NCBI GenBank assembly: GCA_026214975.1
Contig: JAOBSW010001195.1
Coordinates: 124,001-188,000, forward strand
Direction: 5' to 3'
Source of the DNA: Gentiana macrophylla
Taxonomy: Eukaryota; Streptophyta; Magnoliopsida; Gentianales; Gentianaceae
Length of the DNA stretch: 64,000 nt
The notes beneath the pieces are model-generated. The model had not been told where the DNA came from. It searched no databases and saw only the letters and a program-made list of their open reading frames with translations. How positions within the stretch are numbered: position 1 is the first letter of the stretch; every line of letters begins with the position of its first letter. The position numbers and the translations under genes were made by a program. Shown in pieces: positions 47,117-58,344 of the stretch.

Positions 47117-47662
47117 CCCAGTTACTCGAAGCATGTCAAAAGAACTCGGCATAAGCCTCTTTTCCCCACAGGAAGCTTCTGATGGATTCATGTTGCCAGT
47201 GGCTGCGGATGTCATGATGATGAATTCCACCACTCTGGAGGAGCATATCGCTAGCCTTACGAAGGCCATTGAAGCCCTCACGTCACACGTTCAGACCCAA
47301 GACGTGCAAATTGCCAAGCTTGCTAGCAAACTTGATTCCGTGGGAGAAGCCAGTAAATCAAAAGAAGTGCTACATGACGAAGAGTATGAACATGACATAA
47401 CTTCCAAAGAACGAGAAGCCTTCAAGTCTATGAATATGGTGAATAACTTGAAGGTGGGTCCAGAAAACACCTTCAGAGATCAAGAAGCTTCCAAGTCTTT
47501 CGTCTTGGCGAGTGATCTGAAAGTCTCCCCTGATGGATTGATTCCGATCGATCAACTGAAGGAGTTCATCATAGGTACATCAATGACAAAGTTGGAGGGA
47601 CCACTAAATCGTCCCAAATGTATGTCAAGCCATACACCCAAAGAATTGATAACTTGAAAATG
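47117..47662 (+). pseudogene. Tat gag, middle piece
   Basis: After the D insertion the frame reads PVTRSMSKELGISLFSPQEA, then a SLTKAIEALTSHVQTQDVQI probable coiled coil. Two related segments around MNNLKV.. and SDLKVSPDG follow. A frame change near 47600-47620 moves to the frame giving KPYTQRIDNLKM, which runs into element F at 47663 and resumes at 53665 with PAGYQPPKFQQF. This is a well-known gag phrase of plant gypsy elements. Confidence 0.8.
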
Positions 47663-49199
47663 TGTTGGGAGGATTTTGCATCATTAAAACAAAAGAAAAT
47701 TTATAAACCCTAACTACCATGCAAAACTAACTCCTAACCGGCCGAATACCGGGTAATTGATAGTAGAGCGAAGTGAGTAAGGGGTCGATCCACAGGGAAT
47801 TGGGATGTTGAATCTAATTTCACTAATTCCTTTCAATTGTTACTTAGGAAAAACGAATAAACGAAAGAACAAATAAAATAAACGAAAGAGCAACTAAAAT
47901 AAATCTAACCTACGAAATAAAATAACACAACCTAAACTAAACTAAAGATACATGGGATCAAGCAATTGCACAAACCAAGTGATTTCAATCCTAGTTCATC
48001 TCATGATTTTAATTCAAATTGTGGTTTCACCTTTACACGAGATACAAATCCCTAATTCCTTAGTGAATTTAATCTCAAGCTATGAATTACTAATTCCTTA
48101 GTGAATTCAATTTATCAATCTCTCATCTTCCGAATGTTGAGATCGATTTACCAAACAAAACTCGGTGTAGATTCAGTTAACTCGTATTTTAGAATCTAAC
48201 AACCTAGATAATTAACCAATTAATTTTTCACATAATTAATGATTAAAGATCCTATCTTTCTATGGTGATCTAGTCTACGCAACTTCCGTATGTTGTAAAC
48301 GTATCAATAGCAAATCGATCTCTCGATCTAATTCACATCATAGCATCAAAATCATAGAACGATACAAAATAAATTAAAGATCATAAAAAACGAATAAGGA
48401 ATGAATAAATTAAATAAATAAACTCACGTAGTTTGGTACATGATTGAATCCATGAATCGAAAACGGAAGAAAACGACATCTAATCTAACCGGATCACCCG
48501 AGCACAAGGCTCGGGTGACCCGCCTTGAAATCGCCCTCAGAGCTACCGCTAGCTCTTTGTGAAGTTGCATTTGAATATTTTGTATGAATTATAGGATATT
48601 TAGGTTTACAAGCTGCTGCATATATATATAGAGGAGTATGTCATTTGTTTATAATAAATTGCGGCTGAAATTATCCTAATTAATTAGGGAATTGAAATAT
48701 ATGTCGGTATTTGTGGCAATGTGTAAGTCGGTTCTGTGAGAAGTCGATCATCTGTATCAAATTTACGCCTTGCAACTTCTAAAATTCATATCTTGAGTTG
48801 TAGACCTCCAAAAATTATGATCCGAATGTCATAAAAAGCTCTCGGAAAACTCTACAACTTTCATTAAGGACTCTTCTTCGTAAAACGCCTTTTGACTAGC
48901 CCGTCGTACATGCGAGTCGTTTGGGATTTTCCACTCGAATTCATCTCTTTAAAATCATCCTTTCCATCAACAATGTGTATCTACAATGTAGGAAAAACAT
49001 ACCAAAGCGTAACACAATCCTAAAATAATATAAAATCATGATTTAAACACATAAATCGCTACGTTTTGCAATTTAACCTATTAGAAACACCATTTACTCA
49101 ATTAATCGATTATAAGCTCGATTTCTATGAAAATAATACGAATACGAGGGAAATTGATATAAAATATATCCTTATAAAACACTACAAATTGACCCTTAA
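47663..49199 (-). repeat. 3' LTR of element F
   Basis: It starts TGTTGGGAGGATTTTG and ends CTTAACA. It is close to the other copy except in a ~400-base part (48540-48960) where differences cluster at CTG/CAG words. Confidence 0.92.
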
Positions 49200-52119
49200 C
49201 AACTCCCCCACACTTATCTTTTGCTCGTCCCGAGCAAAACAAAACAAAGTCAAGCTCGAGACAAATAATTAAACATCCATACAAATATGAAGTATATTCA
49301 ATAACTTAGAAGTTCACCCGTGTAGTGTGTGCATAGCCATAATAAACTTCCACTAAGTTCCACAATTTGAAAGTTATTCAAACCAAAACTAGCCCGGTTT
49401 CCCATCTAAGTTAGAAATATTCAAAAATTATAACAGGCACTTTACAAAACATACATATCCTAAAAAGAAATAGTAGAGAATATCTAAAACATTTCGATGC
49501 AGACTCAGAGGATAATCCCTACAACATATCCTTGATTTATATCTGGGTATAAGATATACGATAACTAAGTCCTTACTTATTCATAATAATATATTTCAAT
49601 ATTTTCACTTTTTCACACTTTTCTAACACACATCAGAATAAGCTTTTGCCCTCATAGCAGAATAGGATATTTCAAGATAATCCCCTACCTTACTCCAATC
49701 ATAAGGCAGCTATAAACTGACTGTCGTGAGCTTTTGGTCATCATAGTGGAATAGGACATACGTGGTACACCCTACCTCACCCAAATCATAAACCAGCTTC
49801 CGACACACACAATTACAATTATGTTTACTTAGAGATTTCTGGCTGGCAGTGGAAAAGATTATTTTCTAGTAGCACAGACCACAGAGCTTAACACCTCAAG
49901 TAAACAATTTATTACTATTGCAAAGACTTAATCACGTTTCACTTATCACATTCAAACCTTCAGATATTCACAGTGTGTCATACTTTAACTCTAAATACAA
50001 ACTATTAAAATTTTCAAAATTCGTATGGAAGCAAAGAATCATGCGATAATCATCAAAAATCTCTAATCAAATGGGTATGGCTTAAAAACATAGCTCATCA
50101 TTTACTATGGCACGTGAAAAATAGTGTCGGGTGAAACAACTAAATTTACTAAATATGCAGAATACATCATCAATGATTATAAACATCGAACAAAGACATG
50201 CAATGCTCACTCGGGACAAAACAAAAATTTTAAAATTAAGCACTTTTCATAGAAATATAATAGAAATTGAGCAAACGACTCATAGATACATATAAACCAT
50301 CCTCTCCCCCACACTTAGATTGCAACTTGTCCTCAAGTTGTGTGAAATAATAAATTAGAGAACTTAGTCGATTGGATCTTTGGCAATTCCGGAAAAATCG
50401 GTAAAACCAAAATTGTCGCATAGCTCAAGAGATCGTGGAGCATCACAGTAAACCGAATTCATCGTGAAAGTGCACAATAGCTATCAAAAATATCCCGCAG
50501 ACTTGATGCAAAAAGAGTCTACGGGAAAAAGAAAAGATTACATATATAAAACACATGGAAAAGGAGATATAGAGATATTTCAAATTTAAGCTCATATAAA
50601 GATGGAATACATATACATGGAACATTACACAACAGTAGGCTAGGTGCAACTACATTAAAATATACTACAATGCAGCCTACATGATATGCAATCCTAAAAA
50701 TAAAACAAATAAAAAAAAATTCTGACAGGCTCAGGCTGAGCGAGTTTGGAGGACAACCCTACAGTGACTACGGCCTATGTAGAAACTAAAAATAAAGAAA
50801 ACGAGGTAGTATTACGGAAACCGACAGTTAACTACGCTCAAGAAAAAAAAAGAAAAATAAAACAAAAATAAAAACAATACAACTAGATGACATGCGACTA
50901 ATGATATGCATCTTCATGATATGCAAAAATAAAAGAAAATAAAAGAAAGAAAACTAGCCCACTAATTAGCAATATGACATGTATATAATAAACGTCTACC
51001 AAATAATGACAGGTTACGATAAACGACAGTGCTGTTCATTGCATGCAGTGTAGACGCGCCTTAAGACTCATCAAAAGGTGATAGCATTATGGAAACCAAC
51101 AGTTAGCTATACTAAACAGATATAACTCATAAGAAGACATGGTAGCATACGGAAAACCGACAGTAGCTACCCATATGAGTTACAAAAATAACAAGAAAGC
51201 ACATAAGTCTCAAAGCTCACAGGATTCATCACAACGATATGTAGCATACAGAAACCGACATTAGCTACTAAACAACAATAAGAACAATTACAGCGTACGA
51301 GAACCGACAGTGACTATAACATGCATAGATGAATCATGTAAATAAAAAAATTAATCAATTATTCAACATGGATTCATAGATGGAAAGGTGTAAACATGCA
51401 AGTTCAGATCATCTACGTAAAAACAATTAGCCACAGAAGCTCAAATTAAAGTATCCATATCAAATAAAGCATTAAAAATCAAATTGAGAAGAAATCTGGA
51501 ACCTGGACTGGCGTTCAATAATTCAAACGGGCGTTTAAAACTTATGCAGGCCGGACGGGCGTTTAGATATATGGACGTCCGTCTGGTTCTTGAAAAATGT
51601 AACGTAGCCGACACGTTTTGGAACGGACGAGCGCCCAACAAACCAGGACGCTCGTTTACTCAGATGATGTTAGGGATCGGACGGGCGCTCACTTACGAAC
51701 GCCGTCCAACAAATCGAATTTGCATAGAAAACGCAGGAAACACAGCAAACCCTAATTTCTTAAAAGATCATACATCAAATATCACAGAGCAGCCACATCA
51801 AATTAAAGCACAGAGGGTTAGACTAGATACAAACAAACATATAGTTCACGTTTCACAAATCGAGTAAAAAACTTTTTGCACATTCTTAACCCAACGGTTA
51901 TCGAAACACGACAAAAATAAAAACTCTCCATTTGTTAAACGCTACTTTTATTGAAATAAAATAAAAATAAATAAAACGTAACAAAATAGAAAAATTAACG
52001 AAAGAAGATTCAACAAAAATAGAAAAGAAAAGAAGAAAAGACAATCGTAACAAAAATAGAAAAATTAACTCAATTAGATTCAACGAAAACACCGATTCCC
52101 CGGCAACGGCGCCATTTTT
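49200..52119 (-). other. Interior of element F
   Basis: No gag, protease or pol motif is seen on either strand; the longest frame (51484-51867 plus) is not recognised. Features present are two polypurine blocks with adjoining hairpins (49203-49239 and 50303-50340), an array of related stem-loops (50759-51330), and the primer site near 52097-52114. Confidence 0.75.
50759..51330 (-). repeat. Array of covarying stem-loops inside element F
   Basis: The four clear units are 50806-50835, 51081-51110, 51142-51170 and 51241-51268. Each has a 5-base outer stem, an inner NGG/CCN stem and a conserved GAAACC(G/A)ACA core. Outer stems are GTAGT/ACTAC, ATAGC/GCTAT, GTAGC/GCTAC and GTAGC/GCTAC; inner stems include CGG/CCG and TGG/CCA. 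Two weaker units lie at about 50759-50782 and 51290-51320. Unit 51142-51170 is enclosed by a further AACTCAT / ATGAGTT pair. Confidence 0.75.
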
Positions 52120-53659
52120 GTTGGGAGGATTTTGCATCATTAAAACAAAAGAAAATTTATAAACCCTAACTACCATGCAAAACTAACTCCTAACCGGCCG
52201 AATACCGGGTAATTGATAGTAGAGCGAAGTGAGTAAGGGGTCGATCCACAGGGGAATTGGGATGTTCAATCTAATTTCACTAATTCCTTTCAATTGTTAC
52301 TTAGGAAAACGAATAAACGAAAGAACAAATAAAATAAACGAAAGAGCAACTAAAATAAATCTAACCTACGAAATAAAATAACACAACCTAAACTAAACTA
52401 AAGATACATGGGATCAAACAGTGCACAAACCAAGTGATTTCAATCCTAGTTCATCTCATGATTTTAATTCAAATTGTGGTTTCACCTTTACACGAGATAC
52501 AAATCCCTAATTCCTTAGTGAATTTAATCTCAAGCTATGAATTACTAATTCCTTAGTGAATTCAATTTATCAATCTCTCATCTTCCGAATGTTGAGATCG
52601 ATTTACCAAACAAAACTCGGTGTAGATTCAGGTTAACTCTCGTATTTTAGAATCTAACAACCTAGATAATTAACCAATTAATTTGTCACATAATTAATGA
52701 TTAAAGATCCTATCTTTCTATGGTGATCTAGTCTACGCAACTTCCGTATGTTGTAAACGTATCAATAGCAAACTGATCTCTCGATCTAATTCACATCATA
52801 GCATCAAAATCATAGAACGATACAAAATAAATTAAAGATCATAAAAAAACGAATAAGGAATGAATAAATTAAATAAATAAACTCACGTAGTTTGGTACAT
52901 GATTGAATCCATGAATCGAAAACGGAAGAAAAACGACATCCTAATCTAACCCGGATCACCCGAGCACAAGGCTCGGGTGACCGGCCTTGGAACTGCCCTC
53001 AGAGCTGCCGCTGCTGCTGTGAAGTTGCCGCTGAATATTTTGTATGAATTATGGGATATTTAGGTTTACAAGCTGCTGCATATATATAGAGGAGTATGTC
53101 GGCTGTTTATAATAAATTGCGGCTGAAATTATCCTAATTAATTAGGGAATTGAAATATATGTCAGCTGTGGCAATGTGTAAGTCAGTTCTGCTGAGAAGC
53201 TGATCATCCTGTATCAAATTTCTGCCTTGCAACTTCTAAAATTCATATCTTGAGTTGTAGACCTCCAAAAATTATGATCCGAATGTCATAAAAAAGCTCT
53301 CGGAAAACTCTACAACTTTCATTAAGGACTCTTCTTCAGAAAACGCCTTTTTGACTAGCCCGTCTTATTACGAGTCGTGTCGGGATTTTCCACTCGAATT
53401 CATCTCTTTAAAATCATCCTTTCCATCAACAATGTGTATCTACAATGTAGGAAAAAATACCAAAGCGTAACACAATCCTAAAATCATATAAAATCATGAT
53501 TTAAACACATAAATCGCTACGTTTTGCAATTTAACCTATTAGAAACACCATTTACTCAATTAATCGATTATAAGCTCGATTTCTATGAAAATAATACGAA
53601 TACGAGGGAAATTGATATAAAATATATCCTTATAAAACACTACAAATTGACCCTTAACA
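52120..53659 (-). repeat. 5' LTR of element F
   Basis: It pairs with 47663-49199. On the minus strand it ends next to the primer site (52097-52114) and it carries the U5 block CCGAATACCGGGTAATTG (52199-52216) shared with D and G. The short minus-strand frames at 53560-53888 cross its border and are not genes. Confidence 0.92.
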
Positions 53660-54265
53660 AAATGCCCGCCGGTTACCAGCCTCCAAAGTTTCAGTAGTTT
53701 GACGGAAAAGGGAACCCCAAGCAACATGTGGCCCACTTTGTCAAAACTTGCAACAATGATGGAACATATGGAGACCCCCTGGTGAAATAGTTCATGCGTT
53801 CTCTCAAAGGAAATGCCTTTGATTGGTACACTGATCTCGCTCCTGCCTTCCTGGACAGTTGGGAGCAACTAGAGCAGGTTTTCCTCAATCGCTTCTACAA
53901 CACTCGGAGAACCGTCAGCATGGTAGAGTTGACAAACTCCCGGCAATGGAAAGAGGAGAAGGTCGTTGACTATATTAACAGATGGAGAAGTCTAAGCCTT
54001 AACTGCAAGGACCAACTATCTGAAGCCTCTACCATTGAGATGTGCATTCAAGGCATGCATTGGGGATTGTAATACATTCTCAAAGATATTCTGCCGAGAT
54101 CTTTTGAGGAGTTAGCCACTCGTGCGAATGACATGAAACTGAGTATTGACGCCAACGGAGGTCAAGCCCCTATTCAAGATCCTAGAAGGATCAAAGAAAA
54201 ACAAGTAGTGAAGAAACCCGTGAAAGTAAACACAAAGAATTCTCTACAACGAAAGGCCGAAACCT
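53660..54265 (+). pseudogene. Tat gag, C-terminal core piece
   Basis: It resumes with PAGYQPPKFQQFDGKGNPKQ, then MRSLKGNAFDWYTDLAPAFL, WEQLEQVFLNRFYNTRRTVS, YINRWRSLSLNCKDQLSE and FEELATRANDMKLSIDANGG, the conserved gag core of this gypsy group. A TAG near 53788 replaces a Gln codon in the VKQF word, and a TAA follows MHWGL at 54070. The reading fades after KNSLQRKAETLS near 54265, where element G sequence begins. Zinc knuckle and protease are missing. Confidence 0.85.
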
Positions 54266-54555
54266 TAAGTGTAGGTAACACAAACATGGAGATGTATATA
54301 TAAAGAAAATATCGGCTATAGCATGCATGTTAAAAACAAGAATCGGGTGTAAAATATCCTCTCAGGGTCCCAATAAAATCTAAACAAATAAAGCAAAAAG
54401 GTGGGTTGACTCCCACAAGCGCCTGTGTTTTACGTCGTTGGCTCGACCGTATGGCACTTAAGCAGACTCAAATCACTTAAGACTCAAAACAACTCAAACA
54501 GATACTCATCACATATCATGTAAGCTCATAGCAAGTCAACCAAATTCTGCATTCA
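54266..54555 (-). other. 3' non-coding remnant of element G
   Basis: No gene is seen. It contains GTGGGTTGACTCCCACAAGC (54401-54420), followed by GCCTGTGTTTTACGTCGTTG, a counterpart of the block at 29844-29880 in element D. The border with Tat gag is known only to within about 20-30 bases. Confidence 0.55.
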
Positions 54556-55540
54556 TCAATTAAACATGCTCATAGATATCCCAAGGGCAATCATAAAAAT
54601 AATCGAGCTAGTGAGCGGCTTACCTCGTGCCACTTGTGCTGCTTTCTCTTGCCATCTCACACTCTCTTTCCTCTCCGGCTTTGGCGATGGCTTCCTCTTA
54701 GACTTCTTGCAATCAGGCGGTTTATCAATCCACACTTTTCCCAGCTTGGGGAGCACCGGTGCAACGGGCGATCCCGATTTATTTTGTGCCTCGATCTTGC
54801 CTCGATCGACGACATCTCGTAAGCGCACCACATCTCCTTTTGAAAATCTCTTTCCTTCCTGCACGTCAGTACGCACCACACCACAAGAAAACAAAGATTC
54901 TGTATATAAGCATTCATCATCTATAGCATTTGGACCTCTATCCTTGTAAACATTTAACCGCTCTCTCTCGCCCCAAACACCAAAAGAAATATCTCCACTC
55001 TTAACTCCTATCTGAGCGTCACTGGTGGTAAAAAAGGGGCGACCTAACAAAACAGAGGTCTTGGAATCCATCTCCATGTCAAGAATCACAAAATCCACGA
55101 GGAACACAAACTTTCCAACTTGCACTAAGACATCTTCCGCTACCCCCAAAGGTTTCCTCACCGACCTATCAGCCATCTGTAGGGTCATTCCCGTAGGTTC
55201 CAATTCACCTAACCTTAATTTTTCATATAAAGCCTTAGGCATCAAGCTCACAGAAGCTCCTAAATCACATAAAACATTTTCAATTATAGTATTGCCTATG
55301 GTGATAGGAATGGTGAAACCTCCTCTATCTCTCATCTTAGGTGGAATTTTACTGTCATAAACTGCTGAACACTCCTCCCTCAGCTTAAGTACCTTACCCA
55401 TTTTCTCTCTACACGCCAACATCCCTTTTAGAAACTTAAAATACTCAGGCACACTAGCAACTGCCTCTAATAGGGGGACATTGATCTCTACCTTCCTAAG
55501 AATGTCGAGGAACCTATGCTAATTTTCAGTAAGAACTGTC
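54556..55540 (-). pseudogene. Retropepsin-like protease of gypsy element G
   Basis: The minus-strand open frame of 298 codons (55452-54556) contains ECSAVYDSKIPPKMRD, active site NVLCDLGASVSLMPKAL, TLQMADRSVRKPLGVAEDVL, VDFVILDMEM and LLGRPFFTTSDAQI. A C-terminal extension of ~110 residues is rich in Lys/Pro/Glu (KKSKRKPSPKPERKE) and ends at TGA/TAA near 54556. The active site DLGAS and the general plan match the protease of element D. The frame does not run on into RT, so coding ends after protease. Confidence 0.88.
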
Positions 55541-56358
55541 TCCTTAGGGCCTTTAGGGGGGTATGGCAGAGTATTCTCATCAAAATCAGGAGGGGGAGGG
55601 GGCATAAAATTTTTCTTACCTCGAGTGTTTGGCTTTGGAGGCCCATATGTAGCTTCTTTTGTCAACACTGGCTTGCTCGGCTCCTCCTCTTTAATGTCCA
55701 GCACTATGAAATCCTGCTTCTCCCTTTCTTCATCTCTTCTAGTTTGAGCTTCCTGCTCCCTCTGTACTTCCATTGCTCGCTCTTTCCTTACAATCGTGAG
55801 ATCTCTCTTAGAAGCAACTAACTCTCTTCTCACAGCTTCCAACTCAATTTCCATTATTTCTCTCTCTGCTGCCTCAGTTTCATCCTCTTCATCCAAATAT
55901 TTCACTGCTTCGACTACTCTCTTTGGCTGGTCCACTCCAAATTCTCTACCACTTCTGGTGAATATTGCATTCACCTGTCTCGGGTTCTGCTCAGCATCAC
56001 TCAAATTCTTCTTCAGTGTGTTCGTGATTTACCTAACTTGGGTTTCCGAATTCCGAATGGCGGAGTGAGTGGCCACTTTTTGCTCAACAACATTCTTATT
56101 CAATTCAGAGACAGTCCTATCCAGTCATTCCAGGATTATCTCAGCGGACGTCTTCTGAGCACCATAATTGTTCAATTGTTGATTATTTTGATTGCTCTGG
56201 TGCATATGAGCATTCGGGTGCTGATAGGCGCCAAAATTATTGTTTCTGGGCGGCTGATTTGCTTGTTGATTACCCTGCTGGCCCTGATTTTGGTTCCATC
56301 CCTGACTCTGCCCCTAATTCTGATTCTGTAGTTGTTGTTGGCCCTGTGATTAAGATTG
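55519..56358 (-). pseudogene. Gag C-terminal / gag-protease linker of element G
   Basis: The minus-strand frame 56004-55519 has NPRQVNAIFTRSGREFGVDQ and a long Glu/Arg-rich probable coiled coil (EREIMEIELEAVRRELVASK). It then has PPPPPDFDENTLPYPPKGPK, which corresponds to the ESLPYPH segment of element D. Between 56005 and 56358 the Asn/Gln-rich tail of gag continues in broken frame. Confidence 0.8.
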
Positions 56359-58230
56359 CTAATTCTGATTATTCTGATAGCTGGCTTGGTTCTGATTCTG
56401 GGGATTCTGGTTCCAAGGTTGGTTGTATGAGCTTTGGTTTTGCCTAAAACCTTGGTTCTGATTGTTGTTACGATTCCAGTTTTGATTCTGCCCCGGATTT
56501 CCTTGTCCAACATAGCTCACATCATATTGTTGGGAATCATCACCCATACCATATTCTATTTGCGGCCCTTGCTGATTGTCGAAATTCTGATTCCACTGTT
56601 GCTGGCCAAACTCTTGCTGATTCATGCTTATTTGCCCCATCGCATAGACATTCATTCTCTGTTGGTCATTCTGATTGCCAAACTGTTGTTTTACTGGACT
56701 AGGTGTCAACTGTTGTGGATAAGTGGGCCTTTTCGATGATGTACATTCCATGGTAGAATGTCCACCTCCACAAAGCTGGCACTGTTGTGCCTTCTTTCTT
56801 TCTAACTCCATTTGGTCCATCTTTAGCACCATTTCTTGCATCTTGTCCTGCATGGCAGATTCTCGATAGAGTTCCTCTTTCAGCGACTTCACACTTTCCA
56901 ATGGGGCTTTCTTCTTCTTTCTAATAGACCCCCATTGTCCTTCTCCCTCTGCCGCATTCTCAATCTGCCTCATAGCTTGTTCTGGCGGCAGATTCATGAT
57001 ATCTCCGCCACTTGAGGCATTCAGCTTGTTCTGATCCACTGGCTCTAAGGCTCTAAATAGTGTAATCACTTGCTCGACAGTGGAAAAACCGTGTGGAGGG
57101 CATCTCTTCAGTAGACCCCTGAATCTCTCATATGTCTCTTTTAGTGTCTCTCCCTCGAGACCATCAAACGAAGAGATTTCTTCTTTCAGATCTAAGATCT
57201 TTGTCGGAGGAAAATATTTTCTCAGAAACACTTTCACTACATCCGCCCACGTATGTAACGAATCATTAGGTAAAAAATCGTACCAATCCTTAGCAGCTCC
57301 TCTCAGTGCAAATGGGAAGACTATCAGCTTTATTGCCTCGTCGCTGACCTTATTATATCTCATCGTACCACAAATTTGGAGAAAATGATCTAGGAAGCTG
57401 TTCGGGTTCTCCGTTGACTTCCCATGGAACAAGGCGTGTTCCCCCAACATGTTCAAAATATTCTGCTTTATATCCATGTTTTTGGCATTCATAGGGGGTA
57501 CTTGAATTGGATTATGCCCCGTGACTTCCTGTGGGTTTGTCACATAATCCGGCAGACTCTCGTCCCTTGCACCTGCTGAGCCCTCTGTGGCTGATAATTC
57601 TGATGTTGTTGTTGTTGATAATACTGCTGCACAGGTGGTTGCTGATTATATGGGTTTTGGAACCCCTATTGGTTTCCTTGATTCTCTAGCATCTGTAGTA
57701 GTCTTTCGACTGTAGCTTGGTCATACTGCCCGAACTGCCGAGTGTTCTGTTGTTGCAACGGTGGCTGCTGAGTATGCTCAGTGATCCCTGTTCTGTTTAC
57801 CCCAAGCTGTCTATCACCAGTTCCCAACTACCCAAACTGTCAACCTCGGTTACTCCCAATTCCCGTTCTCTGAGTGTATTGATGGTCGATCGTTGGCTGG
57901 AGTCTTACCCCATCATTCTTCAATTGTTCTATACGATCACGGATTGGGGTCAATTGTAAAGTTGTATCCCTGAGGTTGGATGTACTACCCGGTGCATTGT
58001 GCTCAGTCAAAGGCTCAAAATTATCCCGACCATCCAAATTATCTCTACCATTAAGCTCATCCATCAGCGAAGTTTGACAGAGACGTATCAATTAATCCTT
58101 CTTCTTTGTACAGAGGGTTCGGAGTCCCGATAACGATCTCCTTTCTTCTCTGACTGTTGCGGTGGCGTGCAAAGGCTTCAATCTCTTCAATCGGCTCGAT
58201 AAGAGGTTGTTTTGAACTTCTCGTGGTCAT
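56359..58230 (-). pseudogene. Gag of gypsy element G
   Basis: The minus-strand ATG at 58228-58230 opens MTTRSSKQPLIEPIEEIEAF, a start seen in Athila-like gag. A stop near 58057 and broken frame follow. The long open frame 57543-56359 (394 codons) has the gag core: MLGEHALFHGKSTENPNSFL, KLIVFPFALRGAAKDWYDFL, WADVVKVFLRKYFPPTKI and YERFRGLLKRCPPHG. It also has a zinc-knuckle-like CQLCGGGHSTMEC (CX2CX3HX4C, one residue shorter than usual) and an Asn/Gln-rich tail. This is the longest open gag in the window. Confidence 0.88.
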
Positions 58231-58315
58231 GCACTGTGAAAAATAGAAAAAACAAGAATACAAATAAAAACGACCTAAGCCCAGGCTTTCGGCCAACTTA
58301 CAAGATATTCACCAT

Positions 58316-58340
58316 GTACCCCCCGGCAACGGTGCCAAAA
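58316..58340 (-). promoter_or_regulatory. Primer binding site of element G
   Basis: The minus strand reads TGGCACCGTTGCCGGGGGG (58319-58337), a variant of the TGGCGCCG-type site in D and F, seven bases inside the LTR border. Confidence 0.8.
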
Positions 58341-58344
58341 TTCT

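Larger units (their letters stand above)
47663..53659 (-). mobile_element. Coding-free LTR element F (LARD-like)
   Basis: The 5997 bp element has LTRs of ~1.54 kb (47663-~49199 and 52120-53659), TSD AAATG (47658-47662 and 53660-53664), primer-site complement TCCCCGGCAACGGCGCCA (52097-52114) and polypurine-tract complement CTCCCCCACACTTA (49203-49216), so it runs on the minus strand. The 2.9 kb interior has no retroelement protein. It must have used proteins of another element, plausibly a gypsy element with the same primer site. Confidence 0.9.

Noticed and set aside
50759..51330. CRISPR-like array from regularly recurring ~30-base units in element F
   Set aside because: Spacing is irregular, units vary with compensating changes, and the setting is a plant retroelement. 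It is a stem-loop family, not CRISPR.
51484..51867. 127-codon plus-strand frame inside element F
   Set aside because: It is antisense to the element near the 5' leader, with no similarity to known retroelement proteins that I recognise; the composition is that of the surrounding sequence.
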